A program made the position numbers and the translations under genes. This document shows positions 16,262-26,983 of a DNA stretch of 55,290 bases, one piece after another; position 1 is the stretch's first letter, and each line of letters begins with the position of its first letter. The notes under the pieces were generated by a model that was not told the DNA's origin, searched no databases, and saw only the letters and a program-made list of their open reading frames with translations. This DNA is from Candidatus Eisenbacteria bacterium (GTDB lineage: Bacteria; Orphanbacterota; Orphanbacteria; Orphanbacterales; Orphanbacteraceae), in the NCBI GenBank assembly GCA_016867715.1, contig VGIW01000012.1, forward strand, positions 1-55,290, read 5' to 3'.

Positions 16262-16636
16262 CTAGAACTCGAGCCCTTCTTTGCGCGCGGCTTCCGCGAA
16301 CGCCCGGACCCGGCCGTGGTAGGCGTACCCGCCGCGATCGAACCGCACCTTCCGAATACCCAACTCGAGGGCCCGGCGCGCCATTGTCTTGCCCAGCTCG
16401 GCGCTCTTCGCGGTCTTTCCCTTCGCCTCGGTCGCCGCCGCTTGGAACTCCTTCGACGTCGACGTGATCGAGAGAATCGTCTTTGCCCGCTCGTCGTCGA
16501 CGATCTGGGCGCTCATGTGCTTGAGGCTTCGGAATACCGAAAGCCGCGGCCGTTCCGCTCCGCCGGAGATCTTCTTCCGGACCCTCGCCTTTCGCCTCAG
16601 CCTTCCTTCGTTCCTGAGGCCCGCCTTCGACTTCAT
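16262..16636 (-). CDS. rplR: Ribosomal protein L18
   Basis: 124 aa. Conserved [27 protein letters not shown] and the C-terminal [32 protein letters not shown] region (parts given). L18 brings 5S rRNA into the 50S subunit with L5. It lies between rplF and rpsE as in the classical spc order. Confidence 0.98.
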   Translation of the reverse strand: MKSKAGLRNEGRLRRKARVRKKISGGAERPRLSVFRSLKHMSAQIVDDERAKTILSITSTSKEFQAAATEAKGKTAKSAELGKTMARRALELGIRKVRFDRGGYAYHGRVRAFAEAARKEGLEF

Positions 16637-16662
16637 CGAACTTCCCCCAGCGCCCGGCCTGC

Positions 16663-17196
16663 CTAGGCGGTCGCCTTGCCCGCCTTCCGCCGGATCACTT
16701 CCTCGAGATACTTGACGCCCTTTGCGTTGTACGGCTCCGGCGGCCGGAACGAGCGGATCTTCGCCGCCGTCTCGCCGACGAGCTTCTTGTCGATCCCGCG
16801 CACGACGACCCGATTGCCGGCCACCTCGATCTCGATGCCGTCCGGAATCGGGTAGTTGACCGGATGCGCAAGCCCGAGGAAGAGCTGAAGCTCTTTTCCT
16901 TGAAGCTGCGCGCGGTATCCCACGCCGTTGATCTCCAATGCGCGCTCGTAGCCCTGCGTCACGCCGATGATCATGTTGGCGATCAGGGTCCGCGTTAGGC
17001 CGTGAAGCGACCGCTGCGGGCCGCCGTCGGAGGAACGGCTCACGCGCACCGCTCCGCCGTCGACCTCGACCTTGACGTCGGAGTGGACGGTGATCGCCTG
17101 CTTCCCCTTCGGCCCGGTCACCTCCAGACGGCCCTCCTGCAGGCTGACCTGCACACCGCTCGGAATCGCGACCGGGAGCTTGCCAATGCGGGACAT
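16663..17196 (-). CDS. rplF: Ribosomal protein L6
   Basis: 177 aa, two similar domains. Landmarks: [23 protein letters not shown], and the C-terminal [19 protein letters not shown] followed by VIRRKAGK. L6 lies near the factor-binding site. GGAGGTAACT precedes the ATG. Confidence 0.98.
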   Translation of the reverse strand: MSRIGKLPVAIPSGVQVSLQEGRLEVTGPKGKQAITVHSDVKVEVDGGAVRVSRSSDGGPQRSLHGLTRTLIANMIIGVTQGYERALEINGVGYRAQLQGKELQLFLGLAHPVNYPIPDGIEIEVAGNRVVVRGIDKKLVGETAAKIRSFRPPEPYNAKGVKYLEEVIRRKAGKATA

Positions 17197-17216
17197 AGTT
17201 ACCTCCGAACCGGCCG

Positions 17217-17615
17217 CTACCAGACGTAGCAGAGCAGCTCTCCGCCGATCCCCAGCTTCCGGGCCTCTTTGTCCGTCAGGATCCCTTGCGAGGTCGAGAG
17301 GATCGCCGTTCCGATCCCGTCGTACACGCGCGGAATGCCGCTTCGTCCCACGTAACGGCGAAGGCCGGGAGTGCTCGCGCGCCTGAGGCCCGTGATCACG
17401 CGCTCCCCCGCCGGGTCGTACTTCAGATAGACGCGAATCGACCCCTGGCGGCCGTCGTCGATCACCCGATACTTCGAGATGTACTTCTCTCGAAGCAGAA
17501 CCTTCGCGATTTCAACCTTCAGATTGGAGCGCGGGATATCGACCCGCTTGTGCTTCGCCCGATTCGCATTGCGAATGCGGGTGAGCATGTCCGCCACCGG
17601 ATCCGTCATCGACAT
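17217..17615 (-). CDS. rpsH: Ribosomal protein S8
   Basis: 132 aa. Begins [18 protein letters not shown] and ends with [10 protein letters not shown]-type and [19 protein letters not shown] motifs. S8 binds the central domain of 16S rRNA and in E. coli represses the spc operon. An internal ATG two codons in is an alternative start. Confidence 0.98.
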   Translation of the reverse strand: MSMTDPVADMLTRIRNANRAKHKRVDIPRSNLKVEIAKVLLREKYISKYRVIDDGRQGSIRVYLKYDPAGERVITGLRRASTPGLRRYVGRSGIPRVYDGIGTAILSTSQGILTDKEARKLGIGGELLCYVW

Positions 17616-17647
17616 GTACAGGCTCCCCGTTCCTCGGAAGCGGTTTC

Positions 17648-17833
17648 CTACCAGCTCGCCTTCACGACTCCCGGGATCTCGCCCCTGAGGGCCAGCTCCC
17701 GGAAGCAGATCCGGCAGATTCCGAATTTCCTCATGTACGCGCGCGGCCGCCCGCAGCGGTGGCAGCGGCGGCGGCGGCGGACCATGAACTTCGGCTTCCG
17801 ATTCGTCTTCTCAATGAGCGCTTTTCTCGCCAA
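17648..17833 (-). CDS. rpsN: Ribosomal protein S14, zinc-binding type Z
   Basis: 61 aa, the short zinc form. Ligands Cys24-x2-Cys27 and Cys40-x2-Cys43 are present, followed by [18 protein letters not shown]. The start is TTG with AAGGAG 6 nt upstream. It lies between rplE and rpsH as expected. Confidence 0.97.
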   Translation of the reverse strand: MARKALIEKTNRKPKFMVRRRRRCHRCGRPRAYMRKFGICRICFRELALRGEIPGVVKASW

Positions 17834-17852
17834 TCGAGACTCCTTTTCCCTG

Positions 17853-18404
17853 CTACTTTCTGCGGAACGGCATTCCGAGAAGCTCGAGAAGGGTCATCCC
17901 CTCCTCGTCCGTTCGCGCCGTCGTCACGATCACGACGTCCATCCCCTGGATCTTCGCCACCTTGTCGTAATCGATCTCGGGGAAGACGATCTGCTCCTCC
18001 ATGCCGAGCGTGTAGTTGCCGCGGCCGTCGAACGACCGGGTCGGGACGCCGCGGAAGTCGCGAATTCGCGGAATCGCGACGTTCACGAGCCGGTCGAAGA
18101 ACTCCCACATCCGCCTTCCGCGCAGGGTTACCGCGCATCCGACCGGCATCCCTTCGCGGATCTTGAAATTCGCGATCGACTTGCGGGCGCGCCGAACGCT
18201 CGGCCGCTGCCCGGTGATCGCCGCCAAGTCGCCCATCACCGCGTCGAGGACTTTCGCGTCCTGCGGCGCCTCCTTGACGCCCATATTGACCACGATCTTC
18301 TCGAGCGTCGGAACCTGCATGACGTTGCCGTAACCGAAACGCTTCTTCATCTCCGGCAGGACGCTCGTCTTGTATTGTTCTTTCAGGCGAATCACGTTCC
18401 GCAC
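17853..18404 (-). CDS. rplE: Ribosomal protein L5
   Basis: 183 aa. Landmarks: [46 protein letters not shown] (parts) and [20 protein letters not shown]5 binds 5S rRNA and touches the P-site tRNA. GTG start at 18404. Confidence 0.98.
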   Translation of the reverse strand: MRNVIRLKEQYKTSVLPEMKKRFGYGNVMQVPTLEKIVVNMGVKEAPQDAKVLDAVMGDLAAITGQRPSVRRARKSIANFKIREGMPVGCAVTLRGRRMWEFFDRLVNVAIPRIRDFRGVPTRSFDGRGNYTLGMEEQIVFPEIDYDKVAKIQGMDVVIVTTARTDEEGMTLLELLGMPFRRK

Positions 18405-18417
18405 TCCCCGACGGCCT

Positions 18418-18723
18418 CTAGCCGATCACTTCCCCGGTCTTCCGGGCGACACGGACCTTCTTGCCGTCCGCCAGCTCCTTGTGACCGACCTTCGTCGGCT
18501 TGTTGTCGTAGTAGAGCATCACGTTCGACACGTGGATCGGAGCTTCTCTCTCGAGGATTCCGCTCTGATCGCCGGGCCGCCGCGCCTTTCGATGCCGCTT
18601 GACGAAGTTCACCCCTTCGACGAGAAGGCGCGACTTCTTCCGGTCCACGCTGAGGACCTTCCCGGTCTTTCCCTTGTCCTCGCCCGAGATGACGATCACG
18701 ATATCGTTCTTCTTGATCTTCAC
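18418..18723 (-). CDS. rplX: Ribosomal protein L24
   Basis: 101 aa. The KOW motif is seen in [21 protein letters not shown]; the rest follows the L24 pattern with [13 protein letters not shown]24 starts 50S assembly. GTG start, 3 nt after the rplN stop. Confidence 0.97.
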   Translation of the reverse strand: MKIKKNDIVIVISGEDKGKTGKVLSVDRKKSRLLVEGVNFVKRHRKARRPGDQSGILEREAPIHVSNVMLYYDNKPTKVGHKELADGKKVRVARKTGEVIG

Positions 18724-18726
18724 GGC

Positions 18727-19095
18727 TCAGAGCACCTCCGGAGCCAGCGAGACGATCCGCATGAACTGGCGCTCGCGAAGCTCCCGCGCCACCGGGCCGA
18801 AGATTCGCGTTCCCCTCGGCTCCTTCTGATCGTTGATGAGGACCGCGGCGTTCTCGTCGAAACGAATGTACGATCCGTCGCGGCGGCGGATCTCTTTCTT
18901 CGTGCGGACCACGACCGCCTTCACGACATCGCCCTTCTTCACCTGCGCGCCCGGGAGAGCGTCTTTCACGGCGCAGATCACGATGTCGCCGATGCGGGCG
19001 TACCGTCTTCTCGTTCCGCCCAGCACCCGGAAGCACATCACCCTCCGGGCGCCGGAATTGTCCGCCACGGAGAGTATCGTTTGTGCTTGAATCAT
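18727..19095 (-). CDS. rplN: Ribosomal protein L14
   Basis: 122 aa, the standard length. Starts [21 protein letters not shown] and ends [13 protein letters not shown]14 forms bridges with the 30S subunit and contacts L19. ATG start; gene follows rpsQ by 21 nt. Confidence 0.98.
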   Translation of the reverse strand: MIQAQTILSVADNSGARRVMCFRVLGGTRRRYARIGDIVICAVKDALPGAQVKKGDVVKAVVVRTKKEIRRRDGSYIRFDENAAVLINDQKEPRGTRIFGPVARELRERQFMRIVSLAPEVL

Positions 19096-19116
19096 CTCCG
19101 AGCTCCTCTCCGAATC

Positions 19117-19383
19117 CTAGGCTTCTTCGTGGCGCCGGACGATCTCCACCAGACGCCAGCGCTTCATCTTCGAAAGAGGCCGCGTCTCCATGACACGCAC
19201 CAGATCGTTCACGCGCGCTTCGTTGTTCTCGTCGTGCACGTAGATCTTCGAGGTCCTCTTCACGATCTTCCCGTAAACAGGATGCGGAGAGCGCCGCTCG
19301 ATCGCGACGACCGCCGTCTTGTCGGCCCCGTGCTTCACCACGCGCCCGATCCGGACCTTCCTTCTCGCTCTCGTTTCGTTCAT
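19117..19383 (-). CDS. rpsQ: Ribosomal protein S17
   Basis: 88 aa. OB-fold pattern [24 protein letters not shown], then [21 protein letters not shown] and [18 protein letters not shown]17 binds the 5' domain of 16S rRNA. It follows rpmC as usual. Confidence 0.98.
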   Translation of the reverse strand: MNETRARRKVRIGRVVKHGADKTAVVAIERRSPHPVYGKIVKRTSKIYVHDENNEARVNDLVRVMETRPLSKMKRWRLVEIVRRHEEA

Positions 19384-19408
19384 CCCTCAAGGCCTCCCGG
19401 AGCCGTCC

Positions 19409-19654
19409 TCACTTCTTGTCCTCGGTGCCGGCCGCGCGGGCAGCGCCGGCGCCGAGGTGCCGGATCCCCTTCTCGTCTTCGCAAAGCACCGTCCGGATTT
19501 GTGCGATCTCTCGACGGATCAAGCGAAGTCGAAGAGGGTTGTCGAGGGCGCGCGTCGCAGCATTGAAACGCAGATTGAACAGCTCCTCTTGGAGGTCGGA
19601 TTCGCGCTGCTTCAGCTCCGCGCGGCTCATCTCGCGCAGTTTGAACGTCTTCAT
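19409..19654 (-). CDS. rpmC: Ribosomal protein L29
   Basis: 81 aa. The two-helix core is MSRAELKQRESDLQEELFNLRF and NPLRLRLIRREIAQIRTVL. A tail of about 20 residues (HLGAGAARAAGTEDKK) is longer than usual. L29 lies at the tunnel exit where the trigger factor binds. Starts 2 nt before the end of the rplP stop codon region, i.e. almost continuous with rplP. Confidence 0.96.
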   Translation of the reverse strand: MKTFKLREMSRAELKQRESDLQEELFNLRFNAATRALDNPLRLRLIRREIAQIRTVLCEDEKGIRHLGAGAARAAGTEDKK

Positions 19655-19656
19655 GA

Positions 19657-20076
19657 TCAGTCCGCCAGCTCTTCGCGGGAGATCACCTGGGTGCGGATCG
19701 GCAGCTTCGCCGCCGCGAGAAGGAGCGCCTCCCGCGCAAGCTCTCTCGATATCCCTTCGATCTCGAACAACACTCGGCCAGGCCGCACGACGGCCACCCA
19801 GTACTCCGGAGCTCCCTTCCCCTTTCCCATTCGGGTTTCGGCCGGCTTCTGAGTCACCGGCTTGTCCGGGAAGATCCGGATCCAGACCTTGCCGCCGCGC
19901 TTGACGTGGCGGGTCAGGGCCACGCGAGCCGCCTCGATCTGGCGGTTCGTGATCCAGCCCGGATCGGCCGCCTGCAGCCCGTAGTCGCCGAAGCTGATCT
20001 CATGCCCGCGCCTCGCGACGCCTCGCATGCGACCGCGCTGCTGCTTGCGGTACTTCGACTTCTTCGGCATCAACAT
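19657..20076 (-). CDS. rplP: Ribosomal protein L16
   Basis: 139 aa. The family core begins [17 protein letters not shown] at 20070; the ATG at 20076 has better spacing to AAAGGGCG, so either may be used. Further landmarks: [26 protein letters not shown] (parts) and [13 protein letters not shown]16 helps shape the A site of the 50S subunit. Confidence 0.97.
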   Translation of the reverse strand: MLMPKKSKYRKQQRGRMRGVARRGHEISFGDYGLQAADPGWITNRQIEAARVALTRHVKRGGKVWIRIFPDKPVTQKPAETRMGKGKGAPEYWVAVVRPGRVLFEIEGISRELAREALLLAAAKLPIRTQVISREELAD

Positions 20077-20091
20077 CGCGATCGCCCTTTC

Positions 20092-20775
20092 TTAGCGGCG
20101 CTCGCCCGCCGCGTGCCCCGCGGCGGGTTCGCCCCATCCGCCCCTCTTCCTCCCAATCACCTCTCCCTTGAAGACCCAAACTTTCACGCCGATACAACCG
20201 AACGTCGTGATGGCGGTCGCCTGCGCGAAATCGATGTCCGCCCTCAACGTGTGGAGAGGGATGCGTCCTTCCTTATATCCCTCGCTTCGGGCCATCTCCG
20301 AGCCGCCGAGGCGCCCGGCACAGCCGATCTTGATCCCCTTCGCCCCCATGCGCATGGCCGAGGAAACCGCCTTCTTCATCGTGCGGCGGAACGAGACCCG
20401 CCCCACGAGCTGGTGGGCGATGTGCTCGGCGATGAGCTGGGCGTTGGTCTCCGCGCGATCGACCTCTTTGATGTTGATGTAGATCTCTTTCTTCGTGAGG
20501 TGCTGAAGCTCGTCGCGGAGCTGGTCGACTTCCTGCCCCTTGCGTCCGATCACGATCCCGGGACGCGCCGTATGAATCATGATCGTGACCTTCTTCGGCG
20601 CCCGGTCGATCTCGACCTTGGCGATCCCGGCGCGCTGCAGCCGGGTCCGGATGTACTTCCGGATGAAGAGGTCTTCCTTCAGAAGGTTCGCGTAGTTCCT
20701 CGTCGCGAACCACCGCGAGTCCCACGTCTTGATGATGCCGAGCCGGAGACCGACCGGATTCGTTTTCTGGCCCAA
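20092..20775 (-). CDS. rpsC: Ribosomal protein S3
   Basis: 227 aa. Starts [19 protein letters not shown] after a TTG initiator; only one base separates it from the rplV stop, so translation is probably coupled. The KH domain is seen in [16 protein letters not shown] and the C-terminal domain in [18 protein letters not shown]3 forms part of the mRNA entry helicase. Confidence 0.98.
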   Translation of the reverse strand: MGQKTNPVGLRLGIIKTWDSRWFATRNYANLLKEDLFIRKYIRTRLQRAGIAKVEIDRAPKKVTIMIHTARPGIVIGRKGQEVDQLRDELQHLTKKEIYINIKEVDRAETNAQLIAEHIAHQLVGRVSFRRTMKKAVSSAMRMGAKGIKIGCAGRLGGSEMARSEGYKEGRIPLHTLRADIDFAQATAITTFGCIGVKVWVFKGEVIGRKRGGWGEPAAGHAAGERR

Positions 20776-20776
20776 A

Positions 20777-21163
20777 CTACTTCTCCCCCTTCGCGGTCTT
20801 GCGAAGCCCCACGACGATCGTGATATGGCTCGAGCGTTTCCGGATCCTCGTCGCCCTTCCCATCGCCCGAGGCAGAAAGCGCCGGAGCATGGGCCCCTCG
20901 TTGGCGTACGCCGTCTTCACGTACAGATCGCTGCTCTGGATCTTCATGGTCCCTTCGCCGGCCAGGGCGTTCGCCACCGCGGAGTTCAGGATCTTGGTGA
21001 TGATCCGCGCCCCGCGGACATGGGCCGCGCGCAGCGTCCGGAGCGACTCCTCCACCCCGCGCCCCTGAATGAGGCGAAGCACCATGCGGGCCTTCCGCGG
21101 AGGAATCCTCGTGTAGCGAGCGTGAGCCTTGGCCTCGCCCGACTTCTCAGTCTTTCCTTCCAT
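20777..21163 (-). CDS. rplV: Ribosomal protein L22
   Basis: 128 aa. Pattern [22 protein letters not shown] and the long beta-hairpin end [29 protein letters not shown] (parts). The hairpin lines the exit tunnel. Follows rpsS by 32 nt. Confidence 0.97.
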   Translation of the reverse strand: MEGKTEKSGEAKAHARYTRIPPRKARMVLRLIQGRGVEESLRTLRAAHVRGARIITKILNSAVANALAGEGTMKIQSSDLYVKTAYANEGPMLRRFLPRAMGRATRIRKRSSHITIVVGLRKTAKGEK

Positions 21164-21195
21164 CCCTCAGCCCTTTCGACCGCACCGAACGCGCC

Positions 21196-21486
21196 TCACT
21201 TCGAGGCCGGCGCCTTCGACTTCTCTTTCTTGCCTCCGTGCGCGCGGAACGTGCGCGTGGGAGCGAACTCCCCGAGCTTGTGGCCCACCATGTTCTCGGT
21301 GATGTACACCGGTATGAACTTGTTCCCATTGTGAACCGCGAGCGTGTGGCCCACGAACTCCGGCGAGATGGTGGATCGGCGCGACCAGGTCTTGATGACT
21401 TGGCGATCGCCGCTCCGATTCATCTTCTCGATCTTCTTCGAGAGATGCTCGTCGATGAAGGGACCTTTCTTCAGCGATCGGGCCAT
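21196..21486 (-). CDS. rpsS: Ribosomal protein S19
   Basis: 96 aa. [34 protein letters not shown] and [19 protein letters not shown] are all typical. S19 sits in the 30S head and touches A-site tRNA. Follows rplB by 21 nt. Confidence 0.98.
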   Translation of the reverse strand: MARSLKKGPFIDEHLSKKIEKMNRSGDRQVIKTWSRRSTISPEFVGHTLAVHNGNKFIPVYITENMVGHKLGEFAPTRTFRAHGGKKEKSKAPASK

Positions 21487-21507
21487 ATCTTCCTCCGGGC
21501 TCCGCGA

Positions 21508-22335
21508 CTACTTCTTGCGGCGCCTGATGATCACCTCGTCCGATTTCTTCCGTCTCTTCCTCGTCTTGTACCCGCGGGTCGGGACGCCCCACGGCGTGAC
21601 GGGGTGGCGGCCGCCCGAGGACCTCCCCTCGCCGCCGCCGTGCGGGTGATCGATCGGGTTCATCGCGACGCCGCGCACGCTCGGCCGCCGTCCGAGCCAG
21701 CGCGAACGCCCCGCCTTGCCGCCTACTTGGTTCTCGTGCTCGATGTTGCCGACCTGTCCGACCGTCGCCCGGCACTCCAAATGAACCTGGCGGATCTCGC
21801 CCGACGGCAAGCGAAGGACCGCGTACTTCCCTTCCTTCGCAAGAAGCTGCGCGTACGTGCCGGCGCTCCTGGCGATCTGCGCCCCCTTCCCGGGCCGCAT
21901 CTCGATATTGTGGATCTGGCTTCCGAGCGGGATTCTCCGGATCGGAAGCGAGTTCCCCTCGCGGATCTCCGACTCGGGGCCGTCCTGAATCGGATCGCCG
22001 ACCTTCACGCCGTGCGGCGCGAGGATGTAGCGGCGCTCTCCGTCCGCGTACAGAACCAACGCGATCCGCGCCGAACGGTTCGGATCGTACTCGATGCTCT
22101 CCACGCGGCCGGGCACCCCGCCCTTGTCCCTGCGGAAGTCGATCAGGCGGTAACGGCGCTTGTGGCCGCCGCCCTGATGCCGGACCGTGATCCGCCCCTG
22201 GTTGTTGCGCCCCGAGTTCTTCCGCAGAGGCTCCACGAGCTCCTTCCGCGGCTTATCCTTGGTGATCTCCGCGAAATCGGAGACCGCCCGGTATCGGAGC
22301 GTCGAGGTCGTCGGCTTGAATTTCCGAATGCCCAT
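21508..22335 (-). CDS. rplB: Ribosomal protein L2
   Basis: 275 aa, normal length. Begins [16 protein letters not shown]; near the C-terminus [19 protein letters not shown] holds the histidine (second in DHPHGG) linked to peptidyl transfer. L2 is a primary 23S rRNA-binding protein. It follows rplW by 45 nt. Confidence 0.98.
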   Translation of the reverse strand: MGIRKFKPTTSTLRYRAVSDFAEITKDKPRKELVEPLRKNSGRNNQGRITVRHQGGGHKRRYRLIDFRRDKGGVPGRVESIEYDPNRSARIALVLYADGERRYILAPHGVKVGDPIQDGPESEIREGNSLPIRRIPLGSQIHNIEMRPGKGAQIARSAGTYAQLLAKEGKYAVLRLPSGEIRQVHLECRATVGQVGNIEHENQVGGKAGRSRWLGRRPSVRGVAMNPIDHPHGGGEGRSSGGRHPVTPWGVPTRGYKTRKRRKKSDEVIIRRRKK

Positions 22336-22380
22336 CGTGCCGTTCCTTCTCCGAAGCCCCCCGCCGGCGGGCGGCGAGGC

Positions 22381-22668
22381 TTAGACCTGCTCGAAGACCG
22401 GTATGCTCTCGCCCTTTCGGACGGTCACCGCCGCGCGCTTTCGATCCGGCGTCTTCCCGACGAAACGCCCGCGGCGGCGGAGCTTCCCCCGCGCGTACCA
22501 TGTGGTGATCTTTTCCACATGAACCTTAAAGATCTCCTCTACCGCGGCCTTGATCTGGATCTTGTTCGCGTCCGTCGCGACCTCGAACACGTACTTGTTT
22601 TCGGCGGCGCGAAGGTTCGACGTCTTTTCCGTCACCACCGGCCTGAGAACGATCTTCCTCGCCTCCAT
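22381..22668 (-). CDS. rplW: Ribosomal protein L23
   Basis: 95 aa. [42 protein letters not shown] (parts) and KKAxVT-like [14 protein letters not shown] are typical. L23 docks SRP and trigger factor at the tunnel exit. Starts 4 nt after the rplD stop. Confidence 0.97.
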   Translation of the reverse strand: MEARKIVLRPVVTEKTSNLRAAENKYVFEVATDANKIQIKAAVEEIFKVHVEKITTWYARGKLRRRGRFVGKTPDRKRAAVTVRKGESIPVFEQV

Positions 22669-22672
22669 GGTC

Positions 22673-23299
22673 CTACTCCGCTTTCTCGATCGCCCGGAGC
22701 GCCTCGGCGGTGAAAACGACCCTGCCGACGCGGACGGCGTCGTACGTGTTCAGGTTGCCGACGGTCGTGACGGCCAGGCGCGGAAGATTCCGCACCGACT
22801 TGAAGACGTTCTCGTCGAACCGGTCGAGCACCAAGAGACACTTCTCCCGGTCCTTCGCGACGCGTTTCCAGAAATCCGCGAACACTTTGCTCTTCGGCGC
22901 GTCCATCCGGGGGCACGCGTCGATCACGGTGATCGCGCCTCGCCCCGCCTTGTCCGAGAGAACCGAGAGGAGCGCCAAGCGGCGGATCTTCTTCGGGATG
23001 CGCATCGTGTAGTCCCGCGGGTGCGGTCCGTGGATCCGCCCGCCCCCGACCCAGAGGGGGGACGTCGACGTCCCCGATCGAGCGCGTCCCGTCCCCTTCT
23101 GCCGCCACGGCTTCTTTCCGGACCCCGACACCTCGTGCCGAGTCTTGGTCGACGAGGTCCCCTGCCTCTGGTTCGCCAGGAGGGCCTTCACCGCCTCGTA
23201 GACCGCCTGCTGCCTGGGCCGGACCGCAAATGCGAAATCCGGGAGCGCGACCGTTCCCTTCTCCCGGCCCTCGAAAGTCTGGAGCATTGCTTCCGCCAT
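22673..23299 (-). CDS. rplD: Ribosomal protein L4
   Basis: 208 aa. The extended loop that lines the tunnel is seen in [32 protein letters not shown] (parts), followed by [21 protein letters not shown]4 represses the S10 operon in E. coli. It follows rpsJ by only 11 nt; the rplC gene that normally lies between them is absent. Confidence 0.98.
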   Translation of the reverse strand: MAEAMLQTFEGREKGTVALPDFAFAVRPRQQAVYEAVKALLANQRQGTSSTKTRHEVSGSGKKPWRQKGTGRARSGTSTSPLWVGGGRIHGPHPRDYTMRIPKKIRRLALLSVLSDKAGRGAITVIDACPRMDAPKSKVFADFWKRVAKDREKCLLVLDRFDENVFKSVRNLPRLAVTTVGNLNTYDAVRVGRVVFTAEALRAIEKAE

Positions 23300-23310
23300 G
23301 ATTCGCTCCC

Positions 23311-23619
23311 TTACACCTTGATCTCGATATCGACCCCGGCGGGAAGATCGAGCCGGCCCAGGGCGTCGATCGTCTGCGGCGTGGAGTCGAAGATCTCGAT
23401 CAAACGCTTGTGCGTGCGGATCTCGAACTGTTCCCGCGACTTCTTGTCGATGTGCGGCGACCGAAGAACCGTGTAGACGGTCTTCTTCGTCGGGAGCGGA
23501 ATCGGTCCCGAAATCCGGGCGCCGGTTCTCTTCGCCGTCTGCACGATCTCCGCCGTCGACTTGTCGAGAACCTCATGGTCGTAGGCGCGCAACCGAATGC
23601 GTATTCTCTGACCTGCCAC
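23311..23619 (-). CDS. rpsJ: Ribosomal protein S10 / NusE
   Basis: 102 aa from the GTG at 23619, chosen because GGAGG sits 8 nt upstream and because the product then starts [15 protein letters not shown], as in the family. Another GTG at 23628 is possible. Further landmarks: [19 protein letters not shown] and [19 protein letters not shown]10 also acts with NusG in antitermination and transcription-translation coupling. A hairpin sits just before its ribosome binding site. Confidence 0.98.
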   Translation of the reverse strand: MAGQRIRIRLRAYDHEVLDKSTAEIVQTAKRTGARISGPIPLPTKKTVYTVLRSPHIDKKSREQFEIRTHKRLIEIFDSTPQTIDALGRLDLPAGVDIEIKV

Positions 23620-23631
23620 GTTTCTCACCTC

Positions 23632-23652
23632 CGCGGCGTCGGCTACGCCGCG
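23632..23652 (-). promoter_or_regulatory. Leader hairpin upstream of rpsJ
   Basis: Inverted repeat CGCGGCG/CGCCGCG with a 7-nt loop, placed so that its base abuts the GGAGG of rpsJ. It lies in the 183-nt fusA-rpsJ gap, where S10 operon leaders bound by L4 occur in gammaproteobacteria. It could hide the ribosome binding site. Regulation is inference; no known leader motif was recognised. Confidence 0.35.
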
Positions 23653-23802
23653 CCTACCGTATGCTCTCCCGAGGGGCGTCCGCCTCGCGGGCGCCGCGTC
23701 GCTTTTCGTTCACGATTCAAGAGATCGCGGGACGAGCCCGAAGCATCCATCCGATTCGCGCTCCTCGCCGCGTCCCCGTTTGCTCTTACCGGCTCCATCC
23801 GC

Positions 23803-25884
23803 CTAGAGACCCCTCATTCGGCTGATCAGCGCAGCCGCGATCCTCGAGGGAATCTCCTCGTATCGCAGGAACTGCATCGTGTAGAGCGCGCGCCCCTGCG
23901 TCAGCGACCGGATCGCCGTCGCGTAGCCGAACATCTCCACGAGCGGAACGATCGCCGTCACGATCTTCGCGTCCGCCCTCTGCGCGCTTCCGGAAATCTG
24001 CCCGCGACGCCCGTTGAGGTCTCCGATCACCGGCCCGAGAAACTCCTCGGGAACCACGACCTCGACCGTCATCATCGGCTCGAGTAGAATCGGATCCGCC
24101 TGCCGGACGGCATCCTGGAGAGCCATCGACGCGGCGGTGCCGAAGGCGACGTCGGTCGAATCGACGTCGTGATACGAACCTCCGACGAGACGCGCACGGA
24201 TCCCGGTCATCTCGTAGCCGGCCAAGACGCCGCTCCCCATCGCTCCCCGCAGGCCCTGCTCGATCGGCCCGAGGAATTGCCTCGGGATCACGTCGGACGA
24301 GATGCCGTTCTCGAACTCGAACTGCTTCGCCGCGTCGATCGACGCGACCTCGAGGATCACGTGCGCGTATTGGCCGCGCCCGCCGCTCTGACGAACGAAC
24401 TTCATATCCGAACGAGCCGTGCCGCGGATCGTTTCCCGGTACGCGACCTGCGGCTTGCCGATGTTCGCCCCGACACCGAACTCCCGCGCCATGCGCGTTG
24501 TGATCACGTCGAGATGAAGCTCTCCCATCCCGGAGATGATCGTCTGGCCGGTCTCTTCGTCGACCCGATAGCGGAACGTCGGATCCTCCTCGGCCATGCG
24601 CGCGAGCGACGAGGAGAGCTTCTCCTCGTCCGCTTTCGTCTTGGGTTCGATGGCGACCGAGATCACCGGATTCGGGAAGGTCATCGACTCGAGGGCGATC
24701 GGATGCTTCAGATCGCAGAGCGTATCCCCCGTGACCACGTTCTTCAGACCGACCGCCGCGACGATATCGCCGGCGAAGATCTCGTCGATCTCGGTCTGCT
24801 TGTTCGCGTGCATCTGAAGGATCCTTCCGATCCGCTCCTTGCGGCCCGTTCTCGGGTTCAGGACGACATCCCCGCTCTTCAGCGTCCCCGAGTACGCCCG
24901 CAGATACGAGAGCTTGCCGACGTAGTAGTCGGCGCTGATTTTGAACGCGAGCGCAGAGAACGGCTCGCCGTCCGAGGGCCTCCGCGCCAGCGTCTTGCCG
25001 GTCGTCGGATGCGTCCCCTCGATCGGCGGGACGTCGGTCGGGGAAGGGAGATACTCCACGACCGCGTCGAGGAGTCTCTGGACTCCTTTGTTCCGGAGCG
25101 CCGATCCGCAAAGAACCGGCATGACGTGAACGCCGACCGTCGCCGCGCGGATCGCCCGTCGGACGTCCTCCTCGGAGACGGGGCGCCCCTCGACGTACTT
25201 CTCGAGAAACGCGTCGTCGTACTCCGCGATCGCCTCGAGAAGCTCCGCGCGCGCCTCGTTCGCTTCGGCGGCGAACTCCGCGGGGATCTCCTCCTCGCGG
25301 AACTGCGCGCCAAGCGATTCGTCGTCGTACACGACCATCTTCATGCGCACGAGATCGACAAGACCCCGAAAGCGCTCTCCTTCCCCCGTCGGGATCTGGA
25401 TCCGTACGGCATTCGCCCCGAGCTTCTCGCGCATCATGCGCACCACCCGGCGAAAGTCGGCCCCCAGCCGGTCCATCTTGTTGATGAAGGCGAGCCGCGG
25501 GATGCCGTACTTGTCCGCCTGCCGCCACACGGTCTCCGACTGCGGCTCCACGCCGCCGACGGAGCAAAAGACCGCGACGGCTCCGTCCAAGACCCGGAGA
25601 GACCGCTCCACCTCGACCGTGAAGTCGACGTGCCCGGGCGTATCGATTATGTTAACCCTGCAGTCTTTCCAGAAGCAGGTCGTCGCGGCCGACGTAATGG
25701 TGATCCCGCGTTCCCGCTCCAGGTCCATCCAATCCATGACGGTCGTGCCGTCGTGCACCTCGCCCATCCGATGAACCCGGCCGGTGTAGTAGAGAATCCG
25801 CTCGGTGGTGGTCGTCTTCCCGGCATCGATATGCGCCATGATACCGATGTTGCGCACCTTCTCGAGCGCGTATTGACGACCCAT
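23803..25884 (-). CDS. fusA: Elongation factor G
   Basis: 693 aa from the ATG at 25884 ([31 protein letters not shown] in part), which follows AGAGGT at about 5 nt; a GTG at 25902 is an alternative. The five domains are intact: G domain with [17 protein letters not shown] and INKMDR, then domain II, and the C-terminal domains with GGRGQYAHV and MRGL at the end. EF-G drives translocation and ribosome recycling. Classical place after rpsG, although a 181-nt gap precedes it. Confidence 0.98.
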   Translation of the reverse strand: MGRQYALEKVRNIGIMAHIDAGKTTTTERILYYTGRVHRMGEVHDGTTVMDWMDLERERGITITSAATTCFWKDCRVNIIDTPGHVDFTVEVERSLRVLDGAVAVFCSVGGVEPQSETVWRQADKYGIPRLAFINKMDRLGADFRRVVRMMREKLGANAVRIQIPTGEGERFRGLVDLVRMKMVVYDDESLGAQFREEEIPAEFAAEANEARAELLEAIAEYDDAFLEKYVEGRPVSEEDVRRAIRAATVGVHVMPVLCGSALRNKGVQRLLDAVVEYLPSPTDVPPIEGTHPTTGKTLARRPSDGEPFSALAFKISADYYVGKLSYLRAYSGTLKSGDVVLNPRTGRKERIGRILQMHANKQTEIDEIFAGDIVAAVGLKNVVTGDTLCDLKHPIALESMTFPNPVISVAIEPKTKADEEKLSSSLARMAEEDPTFRYRVDEETGQTIISGMGELHLDVITTRMAREFGVGANIGKPQVAYRETIRGTARSDMKFVRQSGGRGQYAHVILEVASIDAAKQFEFENGISSDVIPRQFLGPIEQGLRGAMGSGVLAGYEMTGIRARLVGGSYHDVDSTDVAFGTAASMALQDAVRQADPILLEPMMTVEVVVPEEFLGPVIGDLNGRRGQISGSAQRADAKIVTAIVPLVEMFGYATAIRSLTQGRALYTMQFLRYEEIPSRIAAALISRMRGL

Positions 25885-26065
25885 GACGGACCTCTCGCTC
25901 ACCCATCTCCCGCGACGCTCTCTTCGACCGTTCGTCGCGGCGGGACTCGCGCGACCTCGAACACGCGGTAGCGCTTGGCGTTTCAGGAAGTAGGAGGATT
26001 CTCGTAACTCTTGTCAGACCCAATTCGTCATCCCACGACTGGTTGGGAACGGTTACGCTTGGACA

Positions 26066-26536
26066 CTACCAACGGTAGTGGGCGAAAGCCTTGTTCGCTT
26101 CCGCCATCTTGTGCGTGTCCTCTCTCTTCTTGATCGTGCCCCCTTCTTTCTTCGAAGCGGCCACAAGCTCCGCGGCCAGTTTCTCCTCCATCGACTTCTC
26201 CGATCGCGCCGTGGAGTAGTCGATGATCCAACGAATCGCAAGGGACGTCCGCCGTTCCGGGCGGACCTCGACGGGAACCTGATACGTGGCGCCGCCGACC
26301 CTGCGGGACTTCACCTCGAGAACGGGCTTCGCGTTGGAGATCGCCTGCTTGAAGACCGTGATGCCCGGCTGGCCGGTCTTCTGCTCGATGATATCCATCG
26401 CCCGATAGAACACCCTCTCCGCCGTGCTCCTCTTGCCGCGGCTCATGAGCGAGCTGATGAACTTGGTCACGAGAAGGCTCCCGTGAACCGGATCCGGCAA
26501 GGGATTGCTGCGCGGAACGTATTTCTTCCTCGGCAT
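26066..26536 (-). CDS. rpsG: Ribosomal protein S7
   Basis: 156 aa. [43 protein letters not shown] (parts), [20 protein letters not shown]7 organises the 30S head and in E. coli represses the str operon. It follows rpsL by 5 nt. Confidence 0.98.
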   Translation of the reverse strand: MPRKKYVPRSNPLPDPVHGSLLVTKFISSLMSRGKRSTAERVFYRAMDIIEQKTGQPGITVFKQAISNAKPVLEVKSRRVGGATYQVPVEVRPERRTSLAIRWIIDYSTARSEKSMEEKLAAELVAASKKEGGTIKKREDTHKMAEANKAFAHYRW

Positions 26537-26541
26537 GGCTT

Positions 26542-26916
26542 CTACTTCTTCGGTCTCCGCGTTCCGTACTTGGAACGGCTCTGCGTTCGTCCTTCTACCC
26601 CCGAGGCGTCGAGCGCCCCGCGGACGATGTGATAACGAACTCCGGGAAGGTCCTTCACCCTGCCCCCTCTCACGAGAACGAGGGAATGCTCCTGCAGGTT
26701 GTGCCCTTCCCCGGGAATGTAGCTCGTCACCTCGATTCCGTTTTGGAGCCGCACACGAGCCACCTTCCTGAGCGCCGAGTTCGGCTTCTTCGGGGAGGTC
26801 GTGTACACGCGAATGCAGACCCCGCGCTTCTGCGGCGAGCTCTGCAGCGCCGGCGCTTTCGTCTTCTTTTTCAAGACCTTGCGGCCCTTGCGGACCAGCT
26901 GATTGATCGTGGGCAA
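26542..26916 (-). CDS. rpsL: Ribosomal protein S12
   Basis: 124 aa. Starts with TTG, 7 nt after GGAGGG; the product begins [26 protein letters not shown] keeps the lysines (KKPNS) that contact the decoding centre, and [13 protein letters not shown] the second loop; both are wild-type for streptomycin-sensitive ribosomes. First gene of the str part of the cluster, 67 nt after rpoC. Confidence 0.98.
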   Translation of the reverse strand: MPTINQLVRKGRKVLKKKTKAPALQSSPQKRGVCIRVYTTSPKKPNSALRKVARVRLQNGIEVTSYIPGEGHNLQEHSLVLVRGGRVKDLPGVRYHIVRGALDASGVEGRTQSRSKYGTRRPKK

Positions 26917-26983
26917 AAACGCACCCTCCGAGACGGAACCCGTTTCAGTTCAAAGGCATAGAACTGCTATTGTCTCCGCCTTT

